Positions 32,466-41,380 of a stretch of DNA of 41,393 nt are shown piece after piece. Each line of letters starts with the position of its first letter. The first letter of the stretch is position 1. Origin of the DNA: Nitrospirota bacterium (GTDB taxonomy: Bacteria > Nitrospirota > Nitrospiria > SBBL01 > JAADHI01). The notes below the pieces were generated by a model. It did not search any database. It was given only the letters and a program-made list of their open reading frames with translations, and was not told the DNA's origin. The stretch spans positions 1 through 41,393 of the forward strand of contig JAJDBV010000056.1 of assembly GCA_029261165.1 (NCBI GenBank), in the 5' to 3' direction. The position numbers and the translations under genes were made by a program.

Positions 32466-32639
32466 TCCTTCAGCACACCCCTCTTTGTCTTCGCGAGACC
32501 CATCCCTCCAAGGCGGCGTTGCTGTGGTACCCGATTCTTCACGTATAAGCAGTTCGTTCCGGTTCTGCGCTCCTCGCGGCTTGGCCTGAAGGATGGGTCT
32601 CGCGAAGACAAAATATGGGCATGCTGAAGGGTTATTGTT
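32458..32639. repeat. Fold-back repeat, family 1, copy 3
   Basis: A ~182-bp near-palindrome filling the gap between two convergent genes. A perfect 22-bp inverted repeat (32484-32505 with 32591-32612, core GTCTTCGCGAGAC) is flanked by outer arms (about 32458-32480 and 32616-32639, AACAATAA / TTATTGTT). The centre is a weakened apex hairpin CGTAT-AAGCA-GTTCG (32542-32556). The interior shares GGCGGCGTTGCTG and TCCGGTTCTGCGCTCCT with copy 1. The 22-bp arms are not found in the other copies. Confidence 0.85.
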
Positions 32640-32647
32640 CCACTCCA

Positions 32648-33424
32648 CTATTCCTTTTTCTTCGGATTCGAAAAGGATGAGATCAGATCGATCGGGACCG
32701 GGAAGACGATGGTTGAACTATTCTCTGTGGCAATTTCGGTGAGCGTTTGAAGGAACCGGAGTTGGAGTGTTGCCGGTTCGGTCGCGATAATACCTGCTGC
32801 GTCGGCCAGTTTTTGAGAGGCCTCAAATTCTCCCTGGGCATGAATGACTTTGGCCCGCCGTTCACGCTCCGCTTCCGCCTGTTTGGCAATGGCCCGGAGC
32901 ATCTCCTGAGGCAGGTCGACATTTTTCACCTCAACCGCACTGACCTTGATCCCCCAGGGTTCAGTCTGCTGATCAATAATCCTCTGAAGCTCGACATTGA
33001 TTTCTTCCCGCTTCGCAAGGAGATCGTCTAACTGGCTTTGGCCAAGGACGCTCCGCAAGGTTGTCTGCGAGATCATCGAGGTCGCATAGAGAAAGTTTTC
33101 CACATTCAGGACCGCCTTCTGTTCCTCGACAACGCGAAAATAAAGGACGGCATTGACCTTCACCGTCACATTATCCCGAGTAATAATATCCTGTGCCGGG
33201 ACATCCATCGTGACGGTCCGAAGGCTGACACGTTCCATCTTGTCAATAAACGGAATCAGGATGATCAGGCCGGGACCGTTCCCCCCATAGAAAGCCCCCT
33301 TCGGCAGGACCCGCCCCAAACGAAAGACCACCGCCCGCTCATACTCTTTTAAAATGCGGATGCCATTGACGAGGATAAAGAATACGAGAAATAAGGCTAC
33401 CACAACTGGAAAAGTCAGGGACAT
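32648..33424 (-). CDS. Slipin (stomatin-like SPFH protein)
   Basis: A 258-residue SPFH protein with an N-terminal membrane helix ([19 protein letters not shown]) and a band-7 domain with slipin-type motifs: [67 protein letters not shown]. The coil ends in [10 protein letters not shown]. Slipins of this type pair with NfeD proteins, whose protease domain can cut the slipin C-terminus. The gene follows nfeD by 9 bp. Confidence 0.93.
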   Translation of the reverse strand: MSLTFPVVVALFLVFFILVNGIRILKEYERAVVFRLGRVLPKGAFYGGNGPGLIILIPFIDKMERVSLRTVTMDVPAQDIITRDNVTVKVNAVLYFRVVEEQKAVLNVENFLYATSMISQTTLRSVLGQSQLDDLLAKREEINVELQRIIDQQTEPWGIKVSAVEVKNVDLPQEMLRAIAKQAEAERERRAKVIHAQGEFEASQKLADAAGIIATEPATLQLRFLQTLTEIATENSSTIVFPVPIDLISSFSNPKKKE

Positions 33425-33433
33425 CGCATCCTC

Positions 33434-34717
33434 CTATGATGTTTTCAGCTTCTTTACTTTCAGCTTTAACCCAACCACTTCGATCACTTTCGCTTCTTCT
33501 CCCGACCGTATGGTCTCCTCGCTCTCAGCCTGCCAGATTTCTCCCTGAAGTCGAAACGGTCCTCCGGGAGAAAGATCGGCCTGCGCCACCCCAACCGCAC
33601 CCACAAGCTGTGCCACCCCGGTGGCGGGTCGGGCACGCTGAGACTGCCAGGCCGCGCGTAGAATCACAATAAAAAAGAGCGCTGTGACGGAAGTGGTCGT
33701 GAGGATGACCGGAAGTGAGATCCGAAGTGACGGAATATCAGAATCGATCAACATCAACGACCCGAACAGAAGGGCTGTCACCGCTCCCATGGCAAGAATG
33801 CCGAAACTCTGAACCATCAACTCCGCAATAAAGAGGACGACCGCCAAAAGGATCAAGAGAAGCCCGGCATAATTAATCGGCAATGTTTGAAAGGCAAAAA
33901 ATGCGAGAATTAAACAGATGGCACCGACCATGCCCGGAAAGATCGCACCCGGACTGTAAAGTTCAGCAATCAGCCCGGTCGTTCCGAGAAGCATCAGGAT
34001 GTAGGCCACATTCGGATCGGAGATTGCCTTGAGAATCCGAATGCGCAAACTGATCGGGTTCTTAACGATCTTTGCATCCGCAGTCGCGAAGACATGCTTC
34101 CCCTTCAGGGTCAGCACAGTTCTGCCGTCAATCTTCTTGATCAAATCCGGAAGATCTTCTGCAATCAGGTCGACGACATTGTTCTCGAGCGCCTCCGTCT
34201 CTGTGATCGAGACCGAATTCCGGACCGCATCCTCGGCCCATGCCCCGTTTCGCCCCTGACGCTCGGCCAGGGAACGGATATAGGCCGCGGCGTCATTCTC
34301 CAGCTTTTTCTTCACCTCTTCATCAATCTCCTGACCCCCCATTGCCACGGGATGGGCCGCACCGATATTGGTCCCAGGGGCCATTGCTGAAAGGTGCGCG
34401 GCAAAGGTGATGAAGACCCCCGCGGAAGCAGCACGACCCCCGCTGGGTGCCACATAGATGATAATCGGAACCTCTGAGGAAATCATCGCCTTGACGATAT
34501 CGCGCATGGACAAATCAAGCCCTCCCGGCGTGTCGAGCTGGATAATCAGGGCCTCGACCTCTGACTGTTCCGCTTTCTGAATGGCATCGACGATCAGTTC
34601 GGATGAAACGGGATTAATGATTCCTTCGTAGGTAACAACATGAATCGTCTTCGCCTCGGAGACGACAGGGAAGAGGGTCAGCATCATAAAAAAGGCAGAC
34701 CAAACAAAGGGATACAT
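33434..34717 (-). CDS. NfeD-type membrane serine protease
   Basis: The long NfeD form: a signal/membrane segment, a ClpP-like serine protease domain, four membrane helices (~225-350) and a C-terminal OB-fold NfeD domain (about 370-425, GAVGVAQADLSPGGPFRLQGEIW). In the protease domain GGRAASAGVF supplies Ser98 and Lys138 lies before LENDAAAYIRSL, matching the Ser-Lys dyad (97/138) of the archaeal homologue PH1510. It works with the slipin in the same operon in membrane quality control. ATG 34717 is used here; a TTG two codons upstream, closer to AAGGGA, is an alternative. Confidence 0.93.
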   Translation of the reverse strand: MYPFVWSAFFMMLTLFPVVSEAKTIHVVTYEGIINPVSSELIVDAIQKAEQSEVEALIIQLDTPGGLDLSMRDIVKAMISSEVPIIIYVAPSGGRAASAGVFITFAAHLSAMAPGTNIGAAHPVAMGGQEIDEEVKKKLENDAAAYIRSLAERQGRNGAWAEDAVRNSVSITETEALENNVVDLIAEDLPDLIKKIDGRTVLTLKGKHVFATADAKIVKNPISLRIRILKAISDPNVAYILMLLGTTGLIAELYSPGAIFPGMVGAICLILAFFAFQTLPINYAGLLLILLAVVLFIAELMVQSFGILAMGAVTALLFGSLMLIDSDIPSLRISLPVILTTTSVTALFFIVILRAAWQSQRARPATGVAQLVGAVGVAQADLSPGGPFRLQGEIWQAESEETIRSGEEAKVIEVVGLKLKVKKLKTS

Positions 34718-34792
34718 AAACAATCTTATCCCTTATTGCATAGAGGAGTCAAGGAAAGGAGGGGGAGACCTCACTCCGAAAATACGGAATGA

Positions 34793-34912
34793 GAAACCGC
34801 CGATTCGCCTAGAAAACTGCGCGATCGACCGACAAGAGACTCACCGTACAAGGAGTACGACTCGATCGCCCTTCTGGCCTCTGGCCTTGTCTTCCAGATG
34901 ACTTGGCGGTTC
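34793..34912. repeat. Fold-back repeat, family 1, copy 4 (divergent)
   Basis: A 120-bp near-palindrome between rplI and the nfeD gene. The arms GAAACCGCC (34793-34801) and GGCGGTTC (34905-34912) lead inward to further partial pairing. The exact centre is a perfect hairpin CGTAC-AAGGA-GTACG (34845-34859). Compared with copy 1 (CGTAG/CTACG) the fifth stem pair has changed on both sides. The interior CTGGCCTTGTC and CTCACCGTA resemble the family but are diverged. The rest of 34718-34991 holds a CTCACTCCG/CGGAATGAG hairpin (34770-34793) and no gene. Confidence 0.6.
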
Positions 34913-34991
34913 AATCAAAGATCCACGACATGGATCCTGGGAGGATATTTAGTGCGACTTTAAATCAGGGAGAGGGCTGTCTCGCCGCACC

Positions 34992-35522
34992 TTACTCTGA
35001 AGCCTCATCCACGGCTTCGGCTTCAGGATCATTTGCAATCTCAGGCTCAGTCTTGGGGATAGGATCTGCCACATCCTCATCCATACCAACAACTTCGACT
35101 TTGACGAGTGCTGTGACGTCAGTACGAATTTTGATCTTGACTTCGAAAGTTCCGAGTTCCTTAATCGGCTTTTCGAGGAGGATCTTCCGTTTGTCCACTT
35201 CAACCCCTCCAGCGGTCACCGCCTCACCGATGTCTTTCGATGTCACCGATCCGAAAAGCTTCCCTTCTTCACCCACCTTGACCGGGATGCGGATCGAGAT
35301 GGCTTCGACTTTTTTGGCAATCTCTTCAGCCGAGGATCGTTCTTTCTTGATTTGATCGGCGACGACGCGTTTTTCATGCTCGAATAATTTCACATTATGG
35401 GTCGTCGCCTTGGATGCCTTCTTTTGGGGAAGGAGGAAATTCCTCGCATATCCGTCTGCAACATCAACCAGATCTCCCATCTGACCCAGTTGCACAACAT
35501 CTTCTTTCAAAATAAGCTTCAT
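34992..35522 (-). CDS. rplI: Large-subunit ribosomal protein bL9
   Basis: Binds 23S rRNA and spans the L1 stalk base. The N-terminal MKLILKEDVVQLGQMGDLVDVADGYARNFLLPQKKA is diagnostic, followed by the long helix and the C-terminal GKLFGSVTSKDIGEAV domain. ATG 35522 has GAGGAG upstream; upstream in-frame sequence is not conserved. At 176 residues it is longer than the usual ~150 because of an acidic tail after ~148 (DEDVADPIPK...). It is not next to rpsF/rpsR, as is usual, but has its own promoter. Confidence 0.96.
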   Translation of the reverse strand: MKLILKEDVVQLGQMGDLVDVADGYARNFLLPQKKASKATTHNVKLFEHEKRVVADQIKKERSSAEEIAKKVEAISIRIPVKVGEEGKLFGSVTSKDIGEAVTAGGVEVDKRKILLEKPIKELGTFEVKIKIRTDVTALVKVEVVGMDEDVADPIPKTEPEIANDPEAEAVDEASE

Positions 35523-35591
35523 ATTCGTACTCCTCTTTAACCATATTCGCCCCAACCCTTTCCGGCTGAACGGGAGGAAGGCGTGGGGAGG

Positions 35592-35621
35592 ATTCTATTA
35601 ATATTCATGCCGTGTTGTCAA
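35592..35621 (-). promoter_or_regulatory. Promoter of rplI
   Basis: On the minus strand TTGACA (35616-35621) and TAGAAT (35592-35597) are 18 nt apart, with an AT-rich stretch just upstream. The leader is ~65 nt. Confidence 0.65.
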
Positions 35622-35641
35622 TATTTTAATACAACTCACGT

Positions 35642-38221
35642 TTACCGAAAGACGATCTTTCCCTCTTTCACTTCAACCAAGATTTTGTCTCCGTTTTTAA
35701 AAGTCCCTTCCAGAAGTCTCATAGAGAGAGGATTTAAGATGTCCCGTTGGATCACCCGATTCAGCGGCCGTGCCCCAAAAATCTTGTCGACGCCCTCACG
35801 CGCCAAATAGGTTTTTGCTTCCGGAGAAAGCGACAGGGTGATCTGTTTTTGATCCAGCCGTCCTTTCAGTCGTGCCATCTGTATATCGATAATCTTTTCC
35901 AGTTGCAGCCTCTCCAGGGGATGAAAAATGACGATGTCGTCAATCCGGTTCAGGAATTCCGGCTTGAAGTTGTTTCGTAAGGCCTCGAGAACCTGCCGTC
36001 GGATCCCAACCTCATCTCCATTGAGATCCTGAATCTCCTGGCTCCCAACATTAGATGTCATCATCAGGACGGCATTCTTGAAATCGACCGTCCGCCCTTT
36101 TCCATCGGTCAGTCTTCCCTCATCCAATACCTGCAGGAGAACGCCAAAGACATCCGGATGGGCCTTTTCGATCTCATCAAAGAGGACAACAGCGTAAGGC
36201 CGCTTTCGGATCGCCTCTGTCAACTGACCACCTTCCTCGTGTCCGACATAACCGGGGGGTGCGCCGATCAGGCGCGCGACAGCGTGTTTCTCCATATATT
36301 CCGACATATCGATCCGGATCATCGCCTGTTCATTGTCGAAGAGGAATTCGGCAAGCGCGCGTGCCAGCTCGGTTTTGCCGACGCCGGTTGGTCCCAGGAA
36401 AATAAAGGATCCGAGCGGTCGGTTCGGATCTGAGATACCGGCCTTGGCCCGTCGTATGGCATTGGAGACCGCCGTAATGGCCTCGTCCTGTCCAACAACA
36501 CGTTGACGGAGGCGCGCTTCCATATGAATCAGCTTCTGAACCTCTCCCTCCACCATGCGTGAGAGCGGAATTCCGGTCCATTTGGAGATAATTTCGGCAA
36601 TATCTTCTTCGTCGACCTCCTCCTTCAACATCTTCTGATCGGCTTGTAATCCCTGGAGCTGCTTATTTTCCTCCGCTAATTGCGACGCAAGCTGGGGGCC
36701 TTTTCCATAACGCAGTTCGGCCGCTTTTCCAAGGTCTCCCGCCCGCTCCGCCTGCCCGGCATTCTGGCGACACAGATCGATCTCCTCCTTGAGTGCCCTG
36801 ATTTTCTGAATGCGTCCCTTTTCCTTTTTCCATTGTCTTGATAGACAGTCCGCGTCTCTCTTTAGTTCAGTCCTTTCCCTTTCGATTTTCTCCAGCCTCT
36901 CTCTGGACAAATCATCTTTTTCTTTCCGGACCGCTTCCCGTTCAACCTCAAGTTGACGGATCTTCCGGGTAAGTTCGTCAAGTTCAGAGGGCATCGAGTC
37001 GATCTCCATGCGCAGGCGCGAAGCCGCTTCGTCGATCAGGTCAATGGCCTTGTCGGGAAGAAAACGGTCGGCGATATAGCGCTGAGACAGGGACGCGGCA
37101 GAAACCAATGCGGCATCCTGGATGCGCACCCCGTGGTGCACTTCATAGCGCTCCTTTAATCCACGGAGGATAGAAATCGTCTGATCCACTGTAGGCTCCT
37201 CAACCAGAATCGGTTGAAATCGCCTTTCAAGCGCAGCGTCTTTTTCGATATGTTTCCGGTACTCATCCGTTGTTGTCGCCCCAATGGCGCGAAGTTCTCC
37301 CCGGGCCAGGGCCGGTTTCAGCATATTTGAGGCATCGATCGCCCCTTCGGCGGCCCCGGTGCCGATCAGCATATGAAGTTCATCAATAAAGAGGATCACT
37401 GCGCCTTCGGCGTTGACGACCTCCTTGATCACTGCCTTGAGACGCTCTTCAAATTCTCCACGAAATCTGGCTCCCGCGATTAAGGCTCCCATATCAAGCG
37501 AAAGAATCCGTTTATCTTTCAGACCATCCGGGACGTCCCCTGAGACAATCCGTTGTGCCAGGCCTTCAGCAATCGCTGTCTTTCCGACGCCCGGTTCTCC
37601 AATGAGGACAGGATTGTTTTTTGTACGCCGTGAGAGGACCTGGATGATGCGCCGGATTTCGTCATCTCGTCCGATAACTGGGTCAAGTTTTCCCCGATAG
37701 GCCAGGTCGCACAGGTCTCTGGAGTAGCGCTCCAATGCCTGGTATTTCTCTTCCGGGTTGGGGTCGGTCACACGATGGGACCCCCTGATCTCAACAAGGG
37801 CAGAAAGAACCTTTTCGCGCTCCACACCGCTTTTCTGAAAAATGGCTTGCACCGATCCTTTCGGGTCGAGTGTGCCGAGGAAAAGATGCTCGGTACTGAT
37901 ATATTCGTCCTTGAGCTGCGCCGCCTCCTTTTCCGCCCGCTCAAACAGGGCAGAAATATTCATTGCCATATGGAGCGACCCAACACTTCCAGGACCCTGA
38001 ACCTGGGGAACCTTCTCAAGACGATGGAGCAGTTTCTCCCGGATCGCCTCCATGGAGACACCCATCTTCTTGAGGAGGGACGGGACGACCCCGCCATTTT
38101 GTTCCAGCAACGCTAAAACAAGGTGTACTTCGTCAATTTGTTGATGGTGAGATAATTCGGCCTTCTTTTGGGCCGCTTGAAAGGCCTCCTGGGCCTTCAA
38201 TGTTAAGCGATCCAGACGCAT
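35642..38221 (-). CDS. clpB: ClpB protein disaggregase
   Basis: A hexameric AAA+ chaperone that, with DnaK, resolubilises aggregated proteins. The 859 residues contain a Clp N domain (1-~145), first AAA domain with GEPGVGKTA and [10 protein letters not shown], the long coiled-coil middle domain (~400-530) that marks ClpB, and a second AAA domain with [19 protein letters not shown] and [12 protein letters not shown]. No CIRCE element precedes it. The promoter at 38266-38294 looks sigma-70-like. Confidence 0.97.
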   Translation of the reverse strand: MRLDRLTLKAQEAFQAAQKKAELSHHQQIDEVHLVLALLEQNGGVVPSLLKKMGVSMEAIREKLLHRLEKVPQVQGPGSVGSLHMAMNISALFERAEKEAAQLKDEYISTEHLFLGTLDPKGSVQAIFQKSGVEREKVLSALVEIRGSHRVTDPNPEEKYQALERYSRDLCDLAYRGKLDPVIGRDDEIRRIIQVLSRRTKNNPVLIGEPGVGKTAIAEGLAQRIVSGDVPDGLKDKRILSLDMGALIAGARFRGEFEERLKAVIKEVVNAEGAVILFIDELHMLIGTGAAEGAIDASNMLKPALARGELRAIGATTTDEYRKHIEKDAALERRFQPILVEEPTVDQTISILRGLKERYEVHHGVRIQDAALVSAASLSQRYIADRFLPDKAIDLIDEAASRLRMEIDSMPSELDELTRKIRQLEVEREAVRKEKDDLSRERLEKIERERTELKRDADCLSRQWKKEKGRIQKIRALKEEIDLCRQNAGQAERAGDLGKAAELRYGKGPQLASQLAEENKQLQGLQADQKMLKEEVDEEDIAEIISKWTGIPLSRMVEGEVQKLIHMEARLRQRVVGQDEAITAVSNAIRRAKAGISDPNRPLGSFIFLGPTGVGKTELARALAEFLFDNEQAMIRIDMSEYMEKHAVARLIGAPPGYVGHEEGGQLTEAIRKRPYAVVLFDEIEKAHPDVFGVLLQVLDEGRLTDGKGRTVDFKNAVLMMTSNVGSQEIQDLNGDEVGIRRQVLEALRNNFKPEFLNRIDDIVIFHPLERLQLEKIIDIQMARLKGRLDQKQITLSLSPEAKTYLAREGVDKIFGARPLNRVIQRDILNPLSMRLLEGTFKNGDKILVEVKEGKIVFR

Positions 38222-38265
38222 CTGGCTCTCCTTTGTTGATCATTCGATACAGTCTACTCATAAAG

Positions 38266-38294
38266 AATATAAGTCGCGCTCTGCTCAGATTCAA
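38266..38294 (-). promoter_or_regulatory. Promoter of clpB
   Basis: On the minus strand TTGAAT (38289-38294) and TATATT (38266-38271) are 17 nt apart. CTTGAAT also resembles a sigma-32 -35, but the -10 lacks the CCCAT pattern. AAAGGAGAG precedes the ATG. Confidence 0.55.
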
Positions 38295-38354
38295 GTCTCA
38301 GAGCAAATCCAAAGTCCCTGCAAAACTGCGAGTCGATTTCAAAGTCTGGGAAAA

Positions 38355-38383
38355 TTGACAGAATCGTAAGTCGCTGGTAGATT
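38355..38383 (+). promoter_or_regulatory. Promoter of the lytic transglycosylase gene
   Basis: TTGACA (38355-38360) and TAGATT (38378-38383) are 17 nt apart; AGGAGGG lies just before the ATG at 38421. Confidence 0.65.
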
Positions 38384-38420
38384 TTATAAACACAAGAATA
38401 GTAACACTTCAGGAGGGAAA

Positions 38421-39014
38421 ATGCCCATTTCACGTCAGCTCGCATTCTTGTTTCTCGTTCTCCTGCCTATCGAGGCATTCTCGATGGAGATCTATCAATA
38501 TACTGATGCCTCCGGGATAACCCATTTTACCAATGTGCCGACAAATTCCAGATACCAAAAAAGAAAATGGCAGATCTATTCATCCCAGACACCCTCCAAG
38601 AAACAGCGGAGAGCGAAATATGACCCGTTTATCGACTTTGAGGCCAGGTCGCAGGGGATCGAACCCGCCTTGATCAAGGCAATGATCCGCGTGGAGTCCG
38701 ATTTTGACCCTGAGGCCGTTTCCTCGGCAGGAGCCCAAGGCTTGATGCAGGTCATGCCGGCCACAGCCCAGGACCTCCAATTGGAAGATCCCTTTGATCC
38801 GGAAGACAATATCAGAGGCGGGACACGTTATCTTCGTTACCTACTTGATCGATTCGAAAGTGATGTCACGCTGGCACTGGCGGCCTACCACGCGGGGCCG
38901 GGAAATGTCGCACGGTATGGGGCCGTCCCGCCAATTACGCAAACCGTCCGTTATGTCAAGGATGTGCTTCGATTTTACAAATTTTATCGGGGGGAGGGAC
39001 GCATCGCCCCCTGA
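38421..39014 (+). CDS. Lytic transglycosylase (SLT domain) with DUF4124 segment
   Basis: An exported murein-cleaving enzyme of 197 residues. After a signal peptide (~1-21, ending AFS) a DUF4124-like segment (MEIYQYTDASGITHFTNVP) precedes the SLT domain, with IKAMIRVESDFDPEAVSSAGAQGLMQVMP (catalytic E92) and ALAAYHAGPGNVARYG. It forms 1,6-anhydro-muropeptides during wall turnover. The 3' end overlaps the convergent nadB gene by 31 bp, with no terminator. Confidence 0.93.
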   Translation: MPISRQLAFLFLVLLPIEAFSMEIYQYTDASGITHFTNVPTNSRYQKRKWQIYSSQTPSKKQRRAKYDPFIDFEARSQGIEPALIKAMIRVESDFDPEAVSSAGAQGLMQVMPATAQDLQLEDPFDPEDNIRGGTRYLRYLLDRFESDVTLALAAYHAGPGNVARYGAVPPITQTVRYVKDVLRFYKFYRGEGRIAP

Positions 39015-40699
39015 GCAGCGGTTTCCTCAATTGGGAAGTTCTTTGCCAGCGATGCCTTTGTGATTTTGGAGAGGAGACCGCGCGCGCTTTCTGGAGCAAT
39101 TGAAGTGTCCGCCGTGACGCAGAGGTCATCTTCAAGAAAATGGGCGCCAATGCTCTCATTTCTTCTGAGTGCTGATTCGATCATAGCCGCAGCGGTCCAG
39201 AGCATATTCTTTGTCTCACAGGCAAGCCGCGAAAGTGCTGGATTTGAGAGAACCCACCGCCATCGTCCCCACTTTTCTACTGCTCTTTTTAACGAGCACT
39301 GGCTACGGATGATCCCCACCTCTTTCCACATCATCTCCCGCAACTCTTTTTGGACCAACAAATATTCCACTTTAGCGACGGAGGCAATCTCCGCCTCGGA
39401 AAAGACTGTCTCTGCAACGTCTGGCCCTGATAGACCTGACGAATCGGGCGGTTCCAGGAGCGTTGGCCTGACATGCCCGACGGCCTTCCCGACACGCGCA
39501 CCGAAAACAAGACCCTCCAACAAGGAATTGCTCGCAAGCCGATTGGCCCCATGAACCCCCGTACAGGCAACTTCGCCGACCGCGTATAGCCCTGGGATGC
39601 TCGTCTCTCCATTCAAGTTAGTCAATACGCCTCCCATCAGATAGTGGGCGCTGGGTGCAACCGGGATGGGTTCACTCGTTATATCAATCCCGTAGCGGAG
39701 ACAGGTCGCATCAATTTTTGGGAAACGTTCTCTCAAAAAAGTGGGTTCAAGATGGGTGATGTCGAGAAAAACATACTGATTAAGCTCACGACGCATTTCG
39801 TTTAAAATGGCACGCGTCACGACATCACGCGGCGCGAGTTCGGCATCGGGATGGTATGCACCCATAAACCGTTTCCCTTCTGTATTCCGAAGGACGGCGC
39901 CTTCACCCCGCATGGCTTCGGAGAGGAGAAAAGAAGGGGCTGCCGGTAGCGAAAGTGCTGTGGGGTGAAACTGGAAAAATTCCATATCCGTCACCTCGGC
40001 ACCTGAAGCAAGGGCAAGGCTGATGCCGTCCCCCGTGGCAACCAGGGGATTGGTTGTTTTTTGATAAACCTGACCCACACCGCCGGTCGCAAGAATCACA
40101 GCTTGCGCCAGAAAAAGAAGCCGCTGTCCTGTACGTTCATCGAGAACCCATGCCCCTTGGCAGAAGGGGTTTTCTCCTCCTCCCCCTTCTTTCTTCGAGG
40201 ATAACAAAAGGTCCATGGCAAAGTGGCCATTCCGGATAGAGATATTTTTTTCCTTCTCTATGGCGCGATGGAGCGTTCGGACAATTTCATTCCCGGTCGC
40301 ATCGCCTCTTGCCCGGAGGATTCGGTTTTGTCGATGCGCCCCCTCACGCGTCAGCGCAAAACCTTTCTCCGTTCTGTCAAACTCCGCCCCCCAGGCAATC
40401 AGCTCACGGACGCGCTGAGGCCCTTCTTCCACCAGGATCCGAACGGCATCTTCCTGGCAAAGCCCTCTGCCGGCTTCGACCGTATCCTGGTAGTGCGATT
40501 GTATGCCCGCGCCGTCATCACTCAATGCCGCGGCAACCCCGCCCTGGGCAAAATCGGAACTCGATTCTCCCTTGATCCCTTTGTTCAGAATGATAACCTT
40601 TCCGTACTTTCCCGCTTCTATGGCAGCGCGAAGGCCTGCAATGCCGCCGCCAATAATCAGAAAATCTGTTTTGATAGGAATGGTCTTTTTAGGCGGCAT
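38984..40699 (-). CDS. nadB: L-aspartate oxidase
   Basis: An FAD enzyme that oxidises L-aspartate to iminoaspartate, the first step of NAD synthesis. LIIGGGIAGLRAAIEAG binds FAD; SSSDFAQGGVAAAL, HRQNRILRARGDATGNEIVRTL, EFFQFHPTAL and GVHGANRLASNSLLEGLVFGARVG are the family's signatures. It is ~571 residues. ATG 40699 (MPPKKT) has GAGGAA upstream; the frame extends to 40723. It follows the lipoprotein gene closely and probably shares its promoter. NadD of the same pathway is at the left end of the window. Confidence 0.96.
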   Translation of the reverse strand: MPPKKTIPIKTDFLIIGGGIAGLRAAIEAGKYGKVIILNKGIKGESSSDFAQGGVAAALSDDGAGIQSHYQDTVEAGRGLCQEDAVRILVEEGPQRVRELIAWGAEFDRTEKGFALTREGAHRQNRILRARGDATGNEIVRTLHRAIEKEKNISIRNGHFAMDLLLSSKKEGGGGENPFCQGAWVLDERTGQRLLFLAQAVILATGGVGQVYQKTTNPLVATGDGISLALASGAEVTDMEFFQFHPTALSLPAAPSFLLSEAMRGEGAVLRNTEGKRFMGAYHPDAELAPRDVVTRAILNEMRRELNQYVFLDITHLEPTFLRERFPKIDATCLRYGIDITSEPIPVAPSAHYLMGGVLTNLNGETSIPGLYAVGEVACTGVHGANRLASNSLLEGLVFGARVGKAVGHVRPTLLEPPDSSGLSGPDVAETVFSEAEIASVAKVEYLLVQKELREMMWKEVGIIRSQCSLKRAVEKWGRWRWVLSNPALSRLACETKNMLWTAAAMIESALRRNESIGAHFLEDDLCVTADTSIAPESARGLLSKITKASLAKNFPIEETAAQGAMRPSPR

Positions 40700-40709
40700 A
40701 CGTGATTCC

Positions 40710-41198
40710 TCAGAATACCCCAAAAGGAGGATTTCCCTTGATCTCTAAAAGCCGCAGCATTGGTTTTGAGGTCCAACGAAAGACGGCATGCCCTCTTTTT
40801 CTAAGCGCTGGCTCACCAGACACAGAGGTCCAACTTCCCTTCCATCGAACAACGGTCACGAGGGATTCCTGTTCAATCCGAATCTGTTCAATCGTCACCT
40901 GAATATCGGCCCCGGAAAAGGCTTCGAAATCTCGATTGACCTGATTTTTGAACAGTGTCAGAGGATGGAATGAGGGGTCAAACCTTGAAAAAAAAGCCTC
41001 TTTATCTTTTTGCTCATAGGCCTCCGTCACCTCAAGAAGCGCCTTCCGGAGGTCTGTTGTCTGAGATAACACCGGAGAAGGCTTTTTAGCGTCGGTTGCG
41101 CAGCCCGTGAAGAGAAAAAAAACAAAGATGATGAGGAGCGATCCCACTGCTCGAGGAAGGCCATTAAGTGAGAATTCCCCTTTTTCACAACTTGTCAT
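40710..41198 (-). CDS. Lipoprotein of unknown function
   Basis: A 162-residue protein from ATG 41198 with GAGAGGG upstream. The signal ends in lipobox FTGC (Cys33), so it is lipid-anchored. The mature part (DLRKALLEVTEAYEQKDKEAFFSRFDPSF... RWKGSWTSVSG) resembles an NTF2-like or DUF4440-like fold by eye; not certain. It is transcribed with nadB from the promoter at 41235-41263, with no evident functional link. Confidence 0.75.
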   Translation of the reverse strand: MTSCEKGEFSLNGLPRAVGSLLIIFVFFLFTGCATDAKKPSPVLSQTTDLRKALLEVTEAYEQKDKEAFFSRFDPSFHPLTLFKNQVNRDFEAFSGADIQVTIEQIRIEQESLVTVVRWKGSWTSVSGEPALRKRGHAVFRWTSKPMLRLLEIKGNPPFGVF

Positions 41199-41234
41199 CA
41201 GTCTGATTCCCTCTCTAGTAACGAATAAGGAAGA

Positions 41235-41263
41235 ATTATAGTGTAAAGAAAGGGGAAGGGCAA
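41235..41263 (-). promoter_or_regulatory. Promoter of the lipoprotein-nadB operon
   Basis: On the minus strand TTGCCC (41258-41263) and TATAAT (41235-41240) are 17 nt apart. Confidence 0.6.
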
Positions 41264-41380
41264 GTAGGACATATACCCCGAATTGACTCAAATAAAATGT
41301 TACCGAAGCGGCCTCAGAGGAGGGATCGTTGACTCATAATAAATGTTACCCAAAGATTTCGATAAAAGGAGGGTACTATT

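Noticed and set aside
38222-38420. A CIRCE (HrcA) operator upstream of clpB
   Set aside because: No TTAGCACTC-N9-GAGTGCTAA sequence or close variant is present; a sigma-70-like promoter explains the region.
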